A stretch of DNA of 64,000 bases, from NCBI GenBank assembly GCA_010094045.1, contig ML986689.1, positions 7,265 to 71,264 on the forward strand. The letters are read 5' to 3'. A model generated the notes under the pieces. That model saw only the letters and a program-made list of their open reading frames with translations, was not told the origin of the DNA and did no database searches. A program made the position numbers and the translations under genes. The DNA comes from Lojkania enalia (Eukaryota > Ascomycota > Dothideomycetes > Pleosporales). Below, in pieces: positions 14,001-23,716 of this stretch; position 1 is the first letter of the stretch, and each line of letters starts with the position of its first letter.

Positions 14001-16260
14001 TATACAACTAGTAGCTACCTACTATTATAACGGGTGTGAAATCCTTCTTAGGTTTTACTGGATTCTATCAACAGTTTATACCGGAATTCTCGCGTGTTAT
14101 AAAGCTAATTATCATACTATAGAGCCCTATAACCCCTTTTATATAGACTTTAGAATGTAATATTACCTTTAAGAAATTAAAGTCAGCTCTATTAAGTATA
14201 CCTACTTTCTACTACTTTAATCCTACGTTAGAAATAAAAATGGAAACTAATACCTCTAATAGAATAATTGCAGGAGTACTGTTATAGAAATATCTCAACG
14301 GAAAATAGTACCCTATAGCGTTCTATAGTAAGGTTCTATCCGGTTCAGAACTGAACTAGAAGATTTATAATAAGAAACTGTTCGTAATCGTTACTACGTT
14401 TAAGTAATAGAGGGTAGAACTTACTTTAGTAGCTACTAGGACTCTAGTATATACCGATTATTACTTACTTAAATATTTTATAACTATAAAGGTACTTAAT
14501 ACTCGTTAAGTTTATTAAACCGAGGAATTAGCTTAGTATTAGTTCCGAATCAAGTACACCCTAGGTAAGAATAATACTAGAATAGATATCCTTAGTCGTC
14601 GCGAATAAGATGTAGAAAACTTAAAAGCAGCTTAAACTAACAACTAGTTAAGAGTTCTATTTAGACTGTATTAACTTTACCCCCGAATTAATGCCGAATT
14701 AGTCTAGTTCTATATTATCTAAATAATAGCTTAAGCGGCTATACTAAACGTTATTAAAGGCTAGAAGTAGGTTATATCGCTAGACTCTCTAGAGTTGATC
14801 GACGCATTACTATAGGAAAACCGAGCCTCCTTTACGCAGGAACGTATACTTCTACCCCGCAAGTATTAGATAGAGAATAGACTACTCCTCTATAATAATC
14901 GCTTATATATCTTATTAGATTTAGGCCTTTATATACGACTTATACGAGAGGCTTACAACTAAGTATCCTCTGTATACCTAAGCGCCACTAAAACCTATTA
15001 GTTACTATTTTAGAAGTACTACTAGAAGGGTATAGAGGCTACTTGTAAACGATATATACGGAATTACATCCTATACTATAAAGCTTATCTAATACAAACT
15101 CGAACTCTAGGTTTTATCTACCTACTTCTTATATTAAATTGACTAATATAGCATTTATGCATTAACTTTAAGAATTTTCCTATAGATAAGTCCGGATATA
15201 ATTAGATTATAGTAGTAATTAATCGCCTATCTAAATAAGCTATATCTATTTCCTACTATTATATAATTAACGTAAGAGGAATAGCCGAATTATTTATTTA
15301 ATAGGTGTACCGCTTTAGCTATATACCCGAAACTATTATTTTAGACCGAGGACCTTAGTTTATATCTAGTTTCTAGTCCGAATTCTGCTATATTTTAGGC
15401 GTGAAGATTAAACTATCTACTACTTATTATAAAGAGACTAACGGACAGACGGAGATTATAAATAAGTATATTAATTAGAAACTGCGTCCTTTCGTATCCT
15501 TCTACTAAGATAACTAGAGTTCTCTATTACCTATAATCGACTGAATATAAGTAACTCTACCCTATATAACTATCGGAATATCTCTATATTAGATCCTATA
15601 TAGATTTAAGCCCCGTTAGAGTTAGGATTAAAAATATTCCGTTAATCCTATTACCGCGACAGACAAATTAAATTATAAGAATACTCTAGCTCTAGTAACT
15701 TATATATATATAGCCTGGGAAACTATAAAGGCTAATATTAAGAAGGCTTAGAATTGTATATAATCTATTATTAACTATTACTAGTAACCAATTAATTAGT
15801 AGATCAGTAATATAGTCTACTTAAATACTAAGAACTTTACGGTCTAGAGACTAAGCTAAAAGCTATCCGATTAATAGAAGGGCCCCTTTAAAGTACTAGA
15901 GTAGGTTAGAAACTTATACTACTTATAGCTACCCCTAGGGTTGAGTATATATAATATCTTCGTACTAAACCTGCTGTATAAGAACCCCTAGAACCCTCTA
16001 CCTAGATAAGAAGCTCCGAAACCACCCGCTATCGCTATTAATAGGGTAGAAGAGTAGGAGGTTGAGAAAATACTAGCTAGTAAGTTGTATTACAAGACCC
16101 TTAAATACTGTATAAAATAGGTAGGATATAATTCTAACCTAATCTAGTATAAAGCCTTAAACTTTATAGGTTCGCTTTATAAGCTAAGAGCTTTTTATAA
16201 TAAGTATCTAAATCACCTAGGACCCCTAAAAGCCCTAACTAAATAGATTAAGGTATATAA
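11083..16260 (+). pseudogene. Degraded gag-pol of copy C
   Basis: The readable frame gives, in order: a Gag region (about 11.08-12.0 kb; e.g. FKARFISTAIRGS), a CCHC-like knuckle whose cysteines have become tyrosine (about 12.2 kb), a protease-like segment (about 12.48-12.55 kb; GFLFLNS), reverse transcriptase (about 13.37-13.88 kb; ICVDYRKLN and YLDDILIY at about 13.8 kb), RNase H ending near 14.6 kb (NNTRIDILSRRE), the integrase core (about 14.85-15.75 kb; DRGP.FISSF and ETNGQTEI) and a C-terminal chromodomain (about 16.05-16.26 kb). Stops are mainly TAG in tryptophan positions and TAA/TAG in glutamine positions. A dead polyprotein, but the best template in the window for classifying the family. 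Confidence 0.88.
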
Positions 16261-16329
16261 GAATAGTATAGAAAATATAGATTACCTAGTAGACGATAGT
16301 ATATAAGAGTTAAGTAGTAGATTTTAAAA

Positions 16330-17395
16330 ACTAAAGTATAGGCCTAAAATTACTCTTCTATAGAATCTGGAGGGTCTAATAGTAGGCTGTTAGATACCTC
16401 TCTAGTCCTCTCCTCCTCTATTCTCCTTCTCCTTTCTTCCCTCCGGACTCCCCTTAAATCTCCTCTATCTTATCTTTAGCTGCCTAAGAGCGCCGCGATA
16501 TCAGCCTAAAGGTTAGATATTAGAGCCTCTAAGGCCGAAACTTAATAGAGTAACTTAGTACCCTAGTAGAATAAAGCTACCTAAATACTAGCTGTAAGAA
16601 GGCTATCTTCTTAACTTCTTACAACCTGGGTTATAAGCGCTAGGCTATAAGTAGACTCTAAAATAGCCTTAAAGACTACCTTTTTATCCTTCTTATCCCC
16701 TACGTATTAGGCCGCTACTTATAGTTTAAGATAGCCTCAGAGGACTAGAAACTCCTCCTTATAGTAGGAGGGGATCTATAAGTACGTTAGTAGTAAGTAT
16801 CCTACTAGTATTAGATGCGATTTATATAGGGTTATACTTTTCATTTTATAAAGTATAATACTTACATTTTTTTAATCTTAGAGACTGAAAGGAAAATATT
16901 ATACGCCGCCTACGGGCGAGTATATATATAGCTTAAAAGTAGATAATTTAGAAGGCTTCTAAAAAGGCTTTAGGAGGCGGGTGGAGTAATATATTAATTA
17001 ATTTTTTTCTATAAGGTATTAGTAATACTTTAATAATTAATAGTTTTAGGGACGTATAATAATACGTATAGAGTAGAAGTTATTATTTAGTTAAGGAAGC
17101 TTAGTTAACAGCAACCTAGTAATATATTAAGGCTAGTAAACGCTTATTACTATACGCGACGAAATTACAATATTAATAAACTATTATAATAGTAGTTACC
17201 AGCTAATATATAGGTTAATTACACTTACTATAAAAACCTTACTTAATATTATGTTAATAAACGTATCTCTATAGGTAACCGCGTGTATTAGCTCTTACTA
17301 GTAAATACCTCCTCGAAGGAATTTCTTTATACTAGAACCTATCTATAATAGCTTTAATTCCCTCCTGAACTAGTATAGATAGGGACTATCAGCCT
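16330..17395. other. 1.1-kb 3' region of the chromovirus with an antisense frame remnant
   Basis: Between the end of the chromodomain and the polypurine tract all three copies carry about 1.1 kb that is not part of pol. On the strand opposite to pol, part of it (about 16.4-16.75 kb in C; about 0.64-0.95 kb on the plus strand in A) reads as a fairly continuous peptide with few stops, rich in Ala/Leu/Ser and ending in a basic, Arg-rich stretch. No family recognised. It could be a former antisense ORF or chance. Confidence 0.35.
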
Positions 17396-17411
17396 AAAAG
17401 GAGGGGGGTAG

Positions 17412-17690
17412 TATAATAATATAAAGAAATCGTTCTATAAAAAGCTTTATATATAATCTTATCCCAAAGCTTTTTACTTATCTTATCCTACCCCTAGTTC
17501 TACTCCTTTTCCCATCTATATATAGTTGTACACTCCCTTATAAGTAATTTAGTAGTTTTTCTATATCCTTTCGTATAAGGCCTATAGGTGTTAATAGAAT
17601 TTCTAGGTCCCTAAACCCCCACGCACTCCTATATACCTCTAAGTAGATTCGTGCTACATTCGGACCTATTATCTTGCCTACACTATTATA
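17412..17690 (+). repeat. 3' LTR of copy C
   Basis: Begins TATAATAATATAAAG directly after the polypurine tract and ends CACTATTATA, followed by TTAAT (17691-17695). Same length as the 5' LTR, with transitions only where I compared them. Confidence 0.92.
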
Positions 17691-17695
17691 TTAAT

Positions 17696-18190
17696 AGTTT
17701 AGCTACTTTAATAGTAGAATACGTTATATATTTAAAAAAAAATAAAAATAAAAATTGAAATGCTATTAAATAAAAAACTCGGGTTTAAAACTAAAATAAC
17801 ATATCTAAAATTTATCTAGAATATATCTTACACCTATTCTATGCTTGGGCTATATAGCTTAGGGGCGCCAAGCCCCTAAGGGAAATCTTGTTTCTAGTGC
17901 TGCCTCCGTAAGGTGGCTCGCCAGGTGCCCGTCAGAGTTGCACACCCGCGGGTCCCCCGAGCTGTACGGTGAACTCCCGAACCCATCTCTCTGTAACGGA
18001 AAGAAACTCTCTGTCCAATACTACTAGATACACACTCAGTTTTTTTTTTAAAGCAAAAGGTTAAAAAAAAAAAAAAAAAAAAAAAAAATCAATCGACATG
18101 GGGCAGGAGTGTGAAGGTCTCGTTAGTAGTGCTACAAATCTCGAGAGCATATGAAGTAATAACGGACGCTACAAGGTAGTAACTAGTTCA
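17696..18190. other. Border from RIP-altered to normal DNA, with a 9-bp inverted repeat and a poly-A tract
   Basis: The AT-rich sequence ends near 17840; GC content then becomes normal. Arms CTTAGGGGC (17858-17866) and GCCCCTAAG (17872-17880) form an inverted repeat at this border, possibly the relic of a transposon end. An A-rich tract (about 18064-18088) lies just upstream of the first gene. No coding sequence seen. Confidence 0.55.
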
Positions 18191-18416
18191 ACGAACATGT
18201 CCTTTTGCTGCCGACCCTGCGACCACCGCAACCATGCCATGCACGCCGTATCCTCGACCCCGACTCTCCTAGACGTATGCATAATAACACTATCCTTTGA
18301 CTCCCCGCCCGTCCATTCTCCTAGCATCAACACAGCCCTCGTCCCACAGCGCTCTAAACATGCTCCTGGACGACATCGCCGACGCTTCCGAATCGCACAC
18401 ACACTTTACCACCTGA

Positions 18417-19253
18417 TCTCCCTGTCTTACGAACCCAAAAGCCGTCATCATACTCACGACAGCCACCGACAGGTGTTCAAAAGGCTTGTCCCCCGTCTTC
18501 AAGCCGGTGCTGAGGTACTTGAAGAACCCGCCTTACGTGCAGCACATCTACCTCGACTACTCTGTCCTATCCCTCGCAGCAGCGACGACCCCAGATGATA
18601 GGATCTCTTGCGACCTCATGCTCGTGGGCGCCTCTAGCCCTAACATCGCCGGCGCGATCGGGAAGCGGTTCAGCTGGGACCCAAAGCGCTCCTCTCTGCC
18701 GACGCGAATAAGAGAGGTTGGGGTCCCGGCCAGCTTCGGCCGGTCCGACGACCTGATCCGCGACTTCTGGGCCTGGACAGAACTACACATCGATCCAATG
18801 GATTCGCCGTCGATCTCGAGTGCGCTGGGCGGCGGCAGCGATTATCACGAGGTCGTACTACGGAGCACGAATGCCGAGGAGAAGAATAGCGCGCTTTTCT
18901 CTACCCAGGACGAAGACGAGAGGCTGCCGCGGTACGCTGATGACGAGACGCTCGTCATGCTCTTCCAGTGGACTTCGCACGCTGACGCGGACCGCTTCAA
19001 GAACCCGTTGGAGAAGAGCTGCGGCGTGAATGGGCAAAGTGTCGGCTTCGACATCTGGGATTATCATGTGGATTATCCAGTAAGGCAGATGAAGGACCTT
19101 GGAGCAAAAGTCGAGTCATATCGACTTGAGCTGAGGCGCGTGGAAGCGAGGACGGAGCTTGCAAGGCGCGAGGTTAGGGAAAGGAGTGGGAGTCGGAGGC
19201 TTAGGGGGATGGCTGTTGGACTGGGCGAGACGGTGAGTGGCCTTTGGGGGTAG
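18417..19253 (+). CDS. Unrecognised conserved-looking protein, 5' end unresolved
   Basis: The frame is open from just after a TGA at 18414 to the stop at 19253 (about 278 codons) but contains no convincing initiator ATG at its start, so either a 5' exon joined by an intron lies in 18190-18440 or the gene is 5'-damaged next to the repeat block. The product is soluble, with aromatic-rich segments (VMLFQWTSHADADRFKN, DIWDYHVDYPVRQMKDLGA) of the kind seen in fungal proteins with dimeric alpha-beta barrel (ABM-like) domains, and a charged Arg/Glu-rich helix at the C-terminus. That family link is tentative. Codon use is GC-rich and normal, so the coding part itself shows no RIP. Stop-free frames overlapping on the minus strand are shadows. 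Confidence 0.5.
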   Translation, partial: SPCLTNPKAVIILTTATDRCSKGLSPVFKPVLRYLKNPPYVQHIYLDYSVLSLAAATTPDDRISCDLMLVGASSPNIAGAIGKRFSWDPKRSSLPTRIREVGVPASFGRSDDLIRDFWAWTELHIDPMDSPSISSALGGGSDYHEVVLRSTNAEEKNSALFSTQDEDERLPRYADDETLVMLFQWTSHADADRFKNPLEKSCGVNGQSVGFDIWDYHVDYPVRQMKDLGAKVESYRLELRRVEARTELARREVRERSGSRRLRGMAVGLGETVSGLWG

Positions 19254-20486
19254 CGTGGTGTGGAAATGGAATGTGGTGGTAATATTGTGGACGAGGCGGC
19301 GTGTGGCTTGCCTAAGGCAGAATGCTAATGCTGGAGGAGTCGGCGATTTTCCGATTGAACGGTATGGGGTAAGCGGTGTTTTGGCGTGTGCAGGGTGGTA
19401 ATTTGCATCCATATGTTGATTGGATACATAACCTGGGGTCGACGGAAGCGATGGTCCCGAAAACGAATGAGTGCAGTTCTGTCGGAAGCCCATGACAGAC
19501 CAGCGTGTCATTACTTACCGCACGAATTTGGCAACAAGATATCTGGAGCGGGGCTATAGCATCGGTGAACGCCCATCAGATTGTGCGCCTGAGATGCCAG
19601 CCGCCGAAGCCGTGGGGTCACTGAGTATGGCCGCCACATGTGCATGTGTAGGGCGCGGAAACGACTCTCACCGCATAGAGTACTCATGGCTGATGGCAGT
19701 CGCATTGAAAACCGGAAAATGATAAATTTCCGAATAGCCCCGTGGATATCCTCGTCGCTATTGCGTCCTTCCTCAATGGCAAAGTCGTTTCTGATCCGGT
19801 CTCGTAGACACGAGCCTGCGGACTTCCGGCCGTTTCTAACGTCCGTAGTAGGCCTTTCGGTCATTTAGGTACTAGGGGTGGCCGAAACGTCTAATGCGCG
19901 TGTCCTCGCTGGCTCCCAAGGTGGTTATGTGCACGAAGCTCCCATGTCGGCATAGCCTGAGCCACAGTTGACGTTGGCAGCCCCTCTGCGACGTAGCATA
20001 CGCCCGCAATGCCCGACTATACATAGGCTACGGAAGCGGCTCTAGCGACTTCATCGCCCCTACGTTACCACCTGCGAAACCCCTTGCGGCTTGTCAAGCG
20101 ACGGATGGCGCCGGCGAAGGATTTAACGCATGATTTCTGTCATGGCTGTGCGGTAGCGCTCGCACCGCCACTAGTGTGGCGTCTCCCAGCAACTCTAGTT
20201 TTCGGCGTGGGCGAACGCGCACCAACCATCCAAGCTGATGAAGAGGTTGCGGATGCTACGTAGGGCAAGGCGCTCTCACCGATGCGGAGCAGAAAAGTGC
20301 GGCGTATGTATGATTGCTCAGAGTACATTCACGCCGTAGCTGTGCCTGCGGGGCTCAGGTGCGTGTCCGTATTTTCAACCTTGCATTCCCTTTCCATTCC
20401 TGCATGACGGAGAGAGTATAATATGCTGAAATGGAACGTGATCGTGGCGAATCCGTCGAGACCAAGTCCACCTTGAGACTTATGGA
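19254..20486. other. Intergenic, no gene seen
   Basis: About 1.2 kb of normal composition. Frames of up to 117 codons exist on both strands but have no splice-compatible neighbours, no recognisable domains and low-complexity composition. I see no RNA gene. Confidence 0.5.
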
Positions 20487-21513
20487 ATGGCACACTCTGA
20501 CGGAACCATTGCTCACCAACCAAACAAAGCGCTGTCCACATATACATCCTCCCAAGTTCGTCGATCGTCTAATCAGAAGGAAGACGAGTTACTGAATGAG
20601 AAAGACGTTATCCAAGGACGAATATTCTGGCTGCCTCCACAGGAAGAGTTGCCCGTGAAGGCTGTAAGGAGGGCCCACGGCAAAGGTGCGGTGGATGATG
20701 GCATATACAATCATCCCGTTGTGGTCATCTCGCGGCCGGCTGAGGACAGTAGCATCATCCACTTCCATCTTGTAAGCATCTATCCACAATGATGCACAGT
20801 GAGAGCATACTAACAGTAACCAGATAACCTCATTCCAAGGGAAGAAACTTCACGAGATCTACGGCAAGTCCAACGATTTTCATGCAAGCCGCCGCTCGTG
20901 GTATCTTCCTATAGCACCTACACCACCACATCCCGATGCGAACTCCAAGAAGGCGAAGAGGCGGTTTCCGACACTAGAGTTGGATAGAGGTGCAGCCTTA
21001 AGATGGGACTCGTACGTAAACCTCCGGCACGTCTACAAAATTGATTGGTCCTTTCTGCGGCAATACGCCAACCCCGATGCGCAAGACACAGTGGAATATA
21101 AGATGGAGCGCGAATCGATGATACGGTTGCTGGCGAAGAGTAAATTCCTAACTGGTTACCAGACGGGTCCACAGCTCATGAGACCGATGTCCCCACACAT
21201 CCATGAGCATCAGCTTCAGCCTTCGGCACTGGACAATGGAGGCGCGACAATAGAGTCACCAATATCAGACGTCGCTTCAGTGATGTCTGACCAATCGGAT
21301 CTCTCTCCATTGCTCGAGTATCGTTTTTTAGGCGGGCTTCCATTGGAAGATGGATCACCCCCGGATCGACCGCCGCGGGCCCCTCCTGAAGTTCTAGGCC
21401 CAAATGATGGAATTGAGGGTAGCCTGCATCGACTGCTGAGAGTCCTCTGCTGGCCATGGCTACTTCTGAGACGGTTGTGGGTCCGGCTTTGGGCAAGACA
21501 GGTATCGCGATGA
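20487..21513 (+). CDS. 324-aa protein with possible PemK/MazF-like barrel and hydrophobic C-terminal tail
   Basis: Two exons, 20487-20771 and 20824-21513; the 52-bp intron has GTAAGC, a TACTAAC branch site and CCAG, and splicing keeps frame. The ATG at 20487 is chosen; another ATG five bases upstream (20482) opens an out-of-frame uORF overlapping the start. Residues about 35-110 hold GRIFWLPP, HPVVVIS and, across the splice, HFHLITSF, a spacing that recalls the small SH3-like barrel of PemK/MazF/CcdB proteins (a G-x-I-x-W strand, then a HPVVVLS strand). The catalytic residues of those nucleases cannot be assigned, so this is a fold guess only. The middle is Ser/Pro-rich and probably disordered. 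The last ~27 residues are Leu/Trp/Arg-rich and may be a tail anchor or amphipathic helix. Confidence 0.8.
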
Positions 21514-21523
21514 TGACAGTAGA

Positions 21524-22609
21524 TTAAGGAGTATTAGCATTCATAGGCGCATCTTCTCGGCTAAGCATCTCTCTTTTACTAGACCACATCTCCGTGCTAG
21601 CGCTTGTGTTAGTATCAATCCATTTGACTTCCTGTATCAGTCGACTCTCCCACGTAGATGTAAGGTAGCTTTCTTCTTGATGGTTGCGAAGCCGTTGCAC
21701 CAGTGCTTCTCGTTCACTCTGCAAGATATGCACGTCCGCGAGTGCCATGCGAAGAAATACCCATAATGATTCTTGTTCAGACCGTAGCTTGGTTGCAAAA
21801 TCCAGTACTTCGTGGACGATCTGACGTCTCTGATGGACGGAGTGAATTCTAGGAAGCAGGAAGAGTAAGAATGACCATCCGGAGATGTCGCTTGTATGCT
21901 TCAGGCACCATGCCTGGACCTGGAGAGTACAATTGGCAAGGAACAGCTTATATGAATCTTCCCATACGTGACAAGTCTCGTCGTTGAAGAGATTATTTAT
22001 CTTCAAAAGTAGTCTCCGGGCGTACTGCCATGCGTAGTAGTTCTTGGGATGGTGGCCTCCAGCTTTAAATACGGCTTCGAACTCAGCCCTCGCGAACACG
22101 AGAAAGCGTTCTGCCGAGGTCTCAACTGGATTGATTAGAGGTAAGAGGTTTAGGAGCCAGAGACGATGATGCCATAGAGTTGGCGACTTTGACTGGCGGT
22201 GCAATGGCGAAGTCAAAATACTGTTTAAGAAGTTGAATTCTCTCTTGACTGTCGTCGACTCAGTGTTCTGGAGAATCCATCTCTTGCGGAAGTTTGCTGC
22301 CGTGATGTGCTCGGGATCGAATAGAAGGATGACTCTTGAGGCCTCCAAAGCAATCTGACAAGTGGCAACATCGTCCCGACTTTTGAAGAAAAGCATCCTC
22401 GCTTTAAGGTACGCTAACGCCAGTGTCTGTTTCGAAACCCCAAGATTCAAGCCCTCGTGGAGAATTAACGCACCGTCTGCTGGCTGCAGTGCCGGTGGTA
22501 GGACCTCGATCGCAATAACATCATCTTCGTGCTTAGCAAAGTAATTGTTTAGTGCGTCATAGGCTCGATCATTTAGCATTGAGACTGGGGAGTCGTGTGA
22601 CTCTTCCAT
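21524..22609 (-). CDS. Protein prenyltransferase alpha-subunit repeat protein (PTAR1/Ecm9-like)
   Basis: A single exon of 361 aa if the start is the Met at 22609 (MEESHDSP); an in-frame ATG at 22738 would add 43 residues of unremarkable sequence. The protein carries PPTA-type helical repeats, each with the N-x-R or W-x-x-R/L signature: ITAANFRKRWIL, TLWHHRLWLL, HPKNYYAWQYARRLL and DISGWSFLLFLL, in that order. Such repeats build the alpha subunit of farnesyl- and geranylgeranyltransferases. The divergent repeats and length fit the PTAR1/Ecm9 group, described as the alpha subunit of a third geranylgeranyltransferase, better than RAM2 or BET4. That assignment is from memory of the family. The gene ends 10 bp from the stop of the upstream convergent gene. 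Confidence 0.85.
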   Translation of the reverse strand: MEESHDSPVSMLNDRAYDALNNYFAKHEDDVIAIEVLPPALQPADGALILHEGLNLGVSKQTLALAYLKARMLFFKSRDDVATCQIALEASRVILLFDPEHITAANFRKRWILQNTESTTVKREFNFLNSILTSPLHRQSKSPTLWHHRLWLLNLLPLINPVETSAERFLVFARAEFEAVFKAGGHHPKNYYAWQYARRLLLKINNLFNDETCHVWEDSYKLFLANCTLQVQAWCLKHTSDISGWSFLLFLLPRIHSVHQRRQIVHEVLDFATKLRSEQESLWVFLRMALADVHILQSEREALVQRLRNHQEESYLTSTWESRLIQEVKWIDTNTSASTEMWSSKREMLSREDAPMNANTP

Positions 22610-22883
22610 TGAGTAGAGGGACGCGAAGGGCAGCGGCCACACCCCGAGGCAGCGAGAGAATAAATGTGGAAAGGAGCGCAAGGTTCGAGGCTGATATAAA
22701 TAATGAGGGAGTAAGATGCCTGATAATGAAGGTTGCATTCAATAGCTTCTTACGGGAACGCCCGTGCACAGGCCATCTTACACACACCGAATTCACCCAT
22801 CGGCGAAATGACGAAGCGCTCCCGTTCTGCCTCTCCCCACCACACGATGCGCTGAACGACAGTTAGCACAACAACTCACCGCC
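22610..22883. promoter_or_regulatory. Shared head-to-head promoter of the PTAR1-like gene and GET1
   Basis: The 274 bp between the two divergent start codons (146 bp if the longer prenyltransferase start is used) must hold both promoters. A TATAAATAA stretch lies at about 22694-22703. No specific operator recognised. Confidence 0.5.
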
Positions 22884-23716
22884 ATGCCGTCCCTCCTCAT
22901 TGTAGTCTTCGTACTGCAACTCGCCCTCCACTTAATCAATACTATCGGCGCAAATACAATCAACGAACTCGTATGCCGTCTCTTACTTTTCTTCCCGGCT
23001 ATTCGGGCCTCATCAGATAATACACTTGGATTCATTATTGAGAAAAGAATCGCTGATGGCATATAGTTATGGATACTGTATAACAGGTTTCCCACGCCGA
23101 CGTCGGCGTCTGCGCAACAGGCCACGACGCTGAAACGGGAGGTTATTCGGTTGAAGCGCGAGCTCGGGGGCGTGTCTGCGCAGGATGATTTTGCGAAGTG
23201 GGCCAAGTTGAGACGACAGTATGATAAGGCTGTAGGCGAATTTAAGAAAATCGGTATATGCTCCCGTTCTATCTCCCGCCAAATTAAAAATAAGAGTACA
23301 TCTAGGATATAGGAGTACTTTGCTAACTATATTGATGGTGGACAGACTCCGCCCTCCGTGGCCACCGCAACAGCTTCTTCTCCACACTCTCTACCATCCG
23401 ATGGCTCTTCACCAACGGCCTTCGTATCGCCCTTCAATTCTGGTATTCGAAGCAGCCTATGTTCTGGATTCCTGAGGGTTGGGTGCCTGGATATGTTGAA
23501 TGGGTTCTCTCCTTCCCTCGCGCGCCCAAAGGAAGCGTTAGCATCAATATTTGGGATATCGCGTGTGCGAGTATAGTCAAGCTGGTGGGCGAGGCGCTTA
23601 CGGCAGTGTATGTGCTGGTTACGAAGAGGCCCGCCCCAGGTGCGCGGGAGGAACCGATGGCATTCGATGCGAAACCATCCGCTCGAACAGCACCATCGAG
23701 GGAGAAGGACCTATAA
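22884..23716 (+). CDS. GET1: Get1, ER receptor subunit for tail-anchored protein insertion
   Basis: Three exons: 22884-22970, 23067-23253 and 23346-23716 (introns of 96 and 92 bp, phases 0 and 1), giving 214 aa, the usual length for fungal Get1. Get1 with Get2 forms the ER-membrane receptor for the Get3 ATPase, which delivers tail-anchored proteins. The N-terminal membrane segment (LLIVVFVLQLALHLINTIGA) is followed by a charged coiled coil (LKREVIRLKRELG, DDFAKWAKLRRQYDKA), the Get3-binding region, then by two further hydrophobic segments around FFSTLSTIRWL, MFWIPEGWVPGYVEWVLSFP and IACASIVKLVGEALTAVYVL. All these are family hallmarks. Exon joining restores the continuous family pattern, so the model is firm. 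Confidence 0.95.

Larger units (their letters stand above)
10497..17690 (+). mobile_element. Complete Ty3/gypsy chromovirus, copy C (7194 bp)
   Basis: Complete structure: 5' LTR 10497-10775, 3' LTR 17412-17690 (both 279 bp), polypurine tract 17396-17411 and a perfect 5-bp target duplication TTAAT at 10492-10496 and 17691-17695. The internal order is gag, protease, reverse transcriptase, RNase H, integrase, chromodomain, which is the chromovirus (Ty3/gypsy) order. A primer-binding site could not be matched to a tRNA. The copy is less mutated than A and B (many CG dinucleotides remain) but every gene still carries stops. LTR differences are almost all C-to-T or G-to-A, as in RIP. Confidence 0.93.

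Noticed and set aside
22610..22738. Longer start of the prenyltransferase-repeat protein
   Set aside because: The extra 43 residues show no family similarity; kept only as an alternative.
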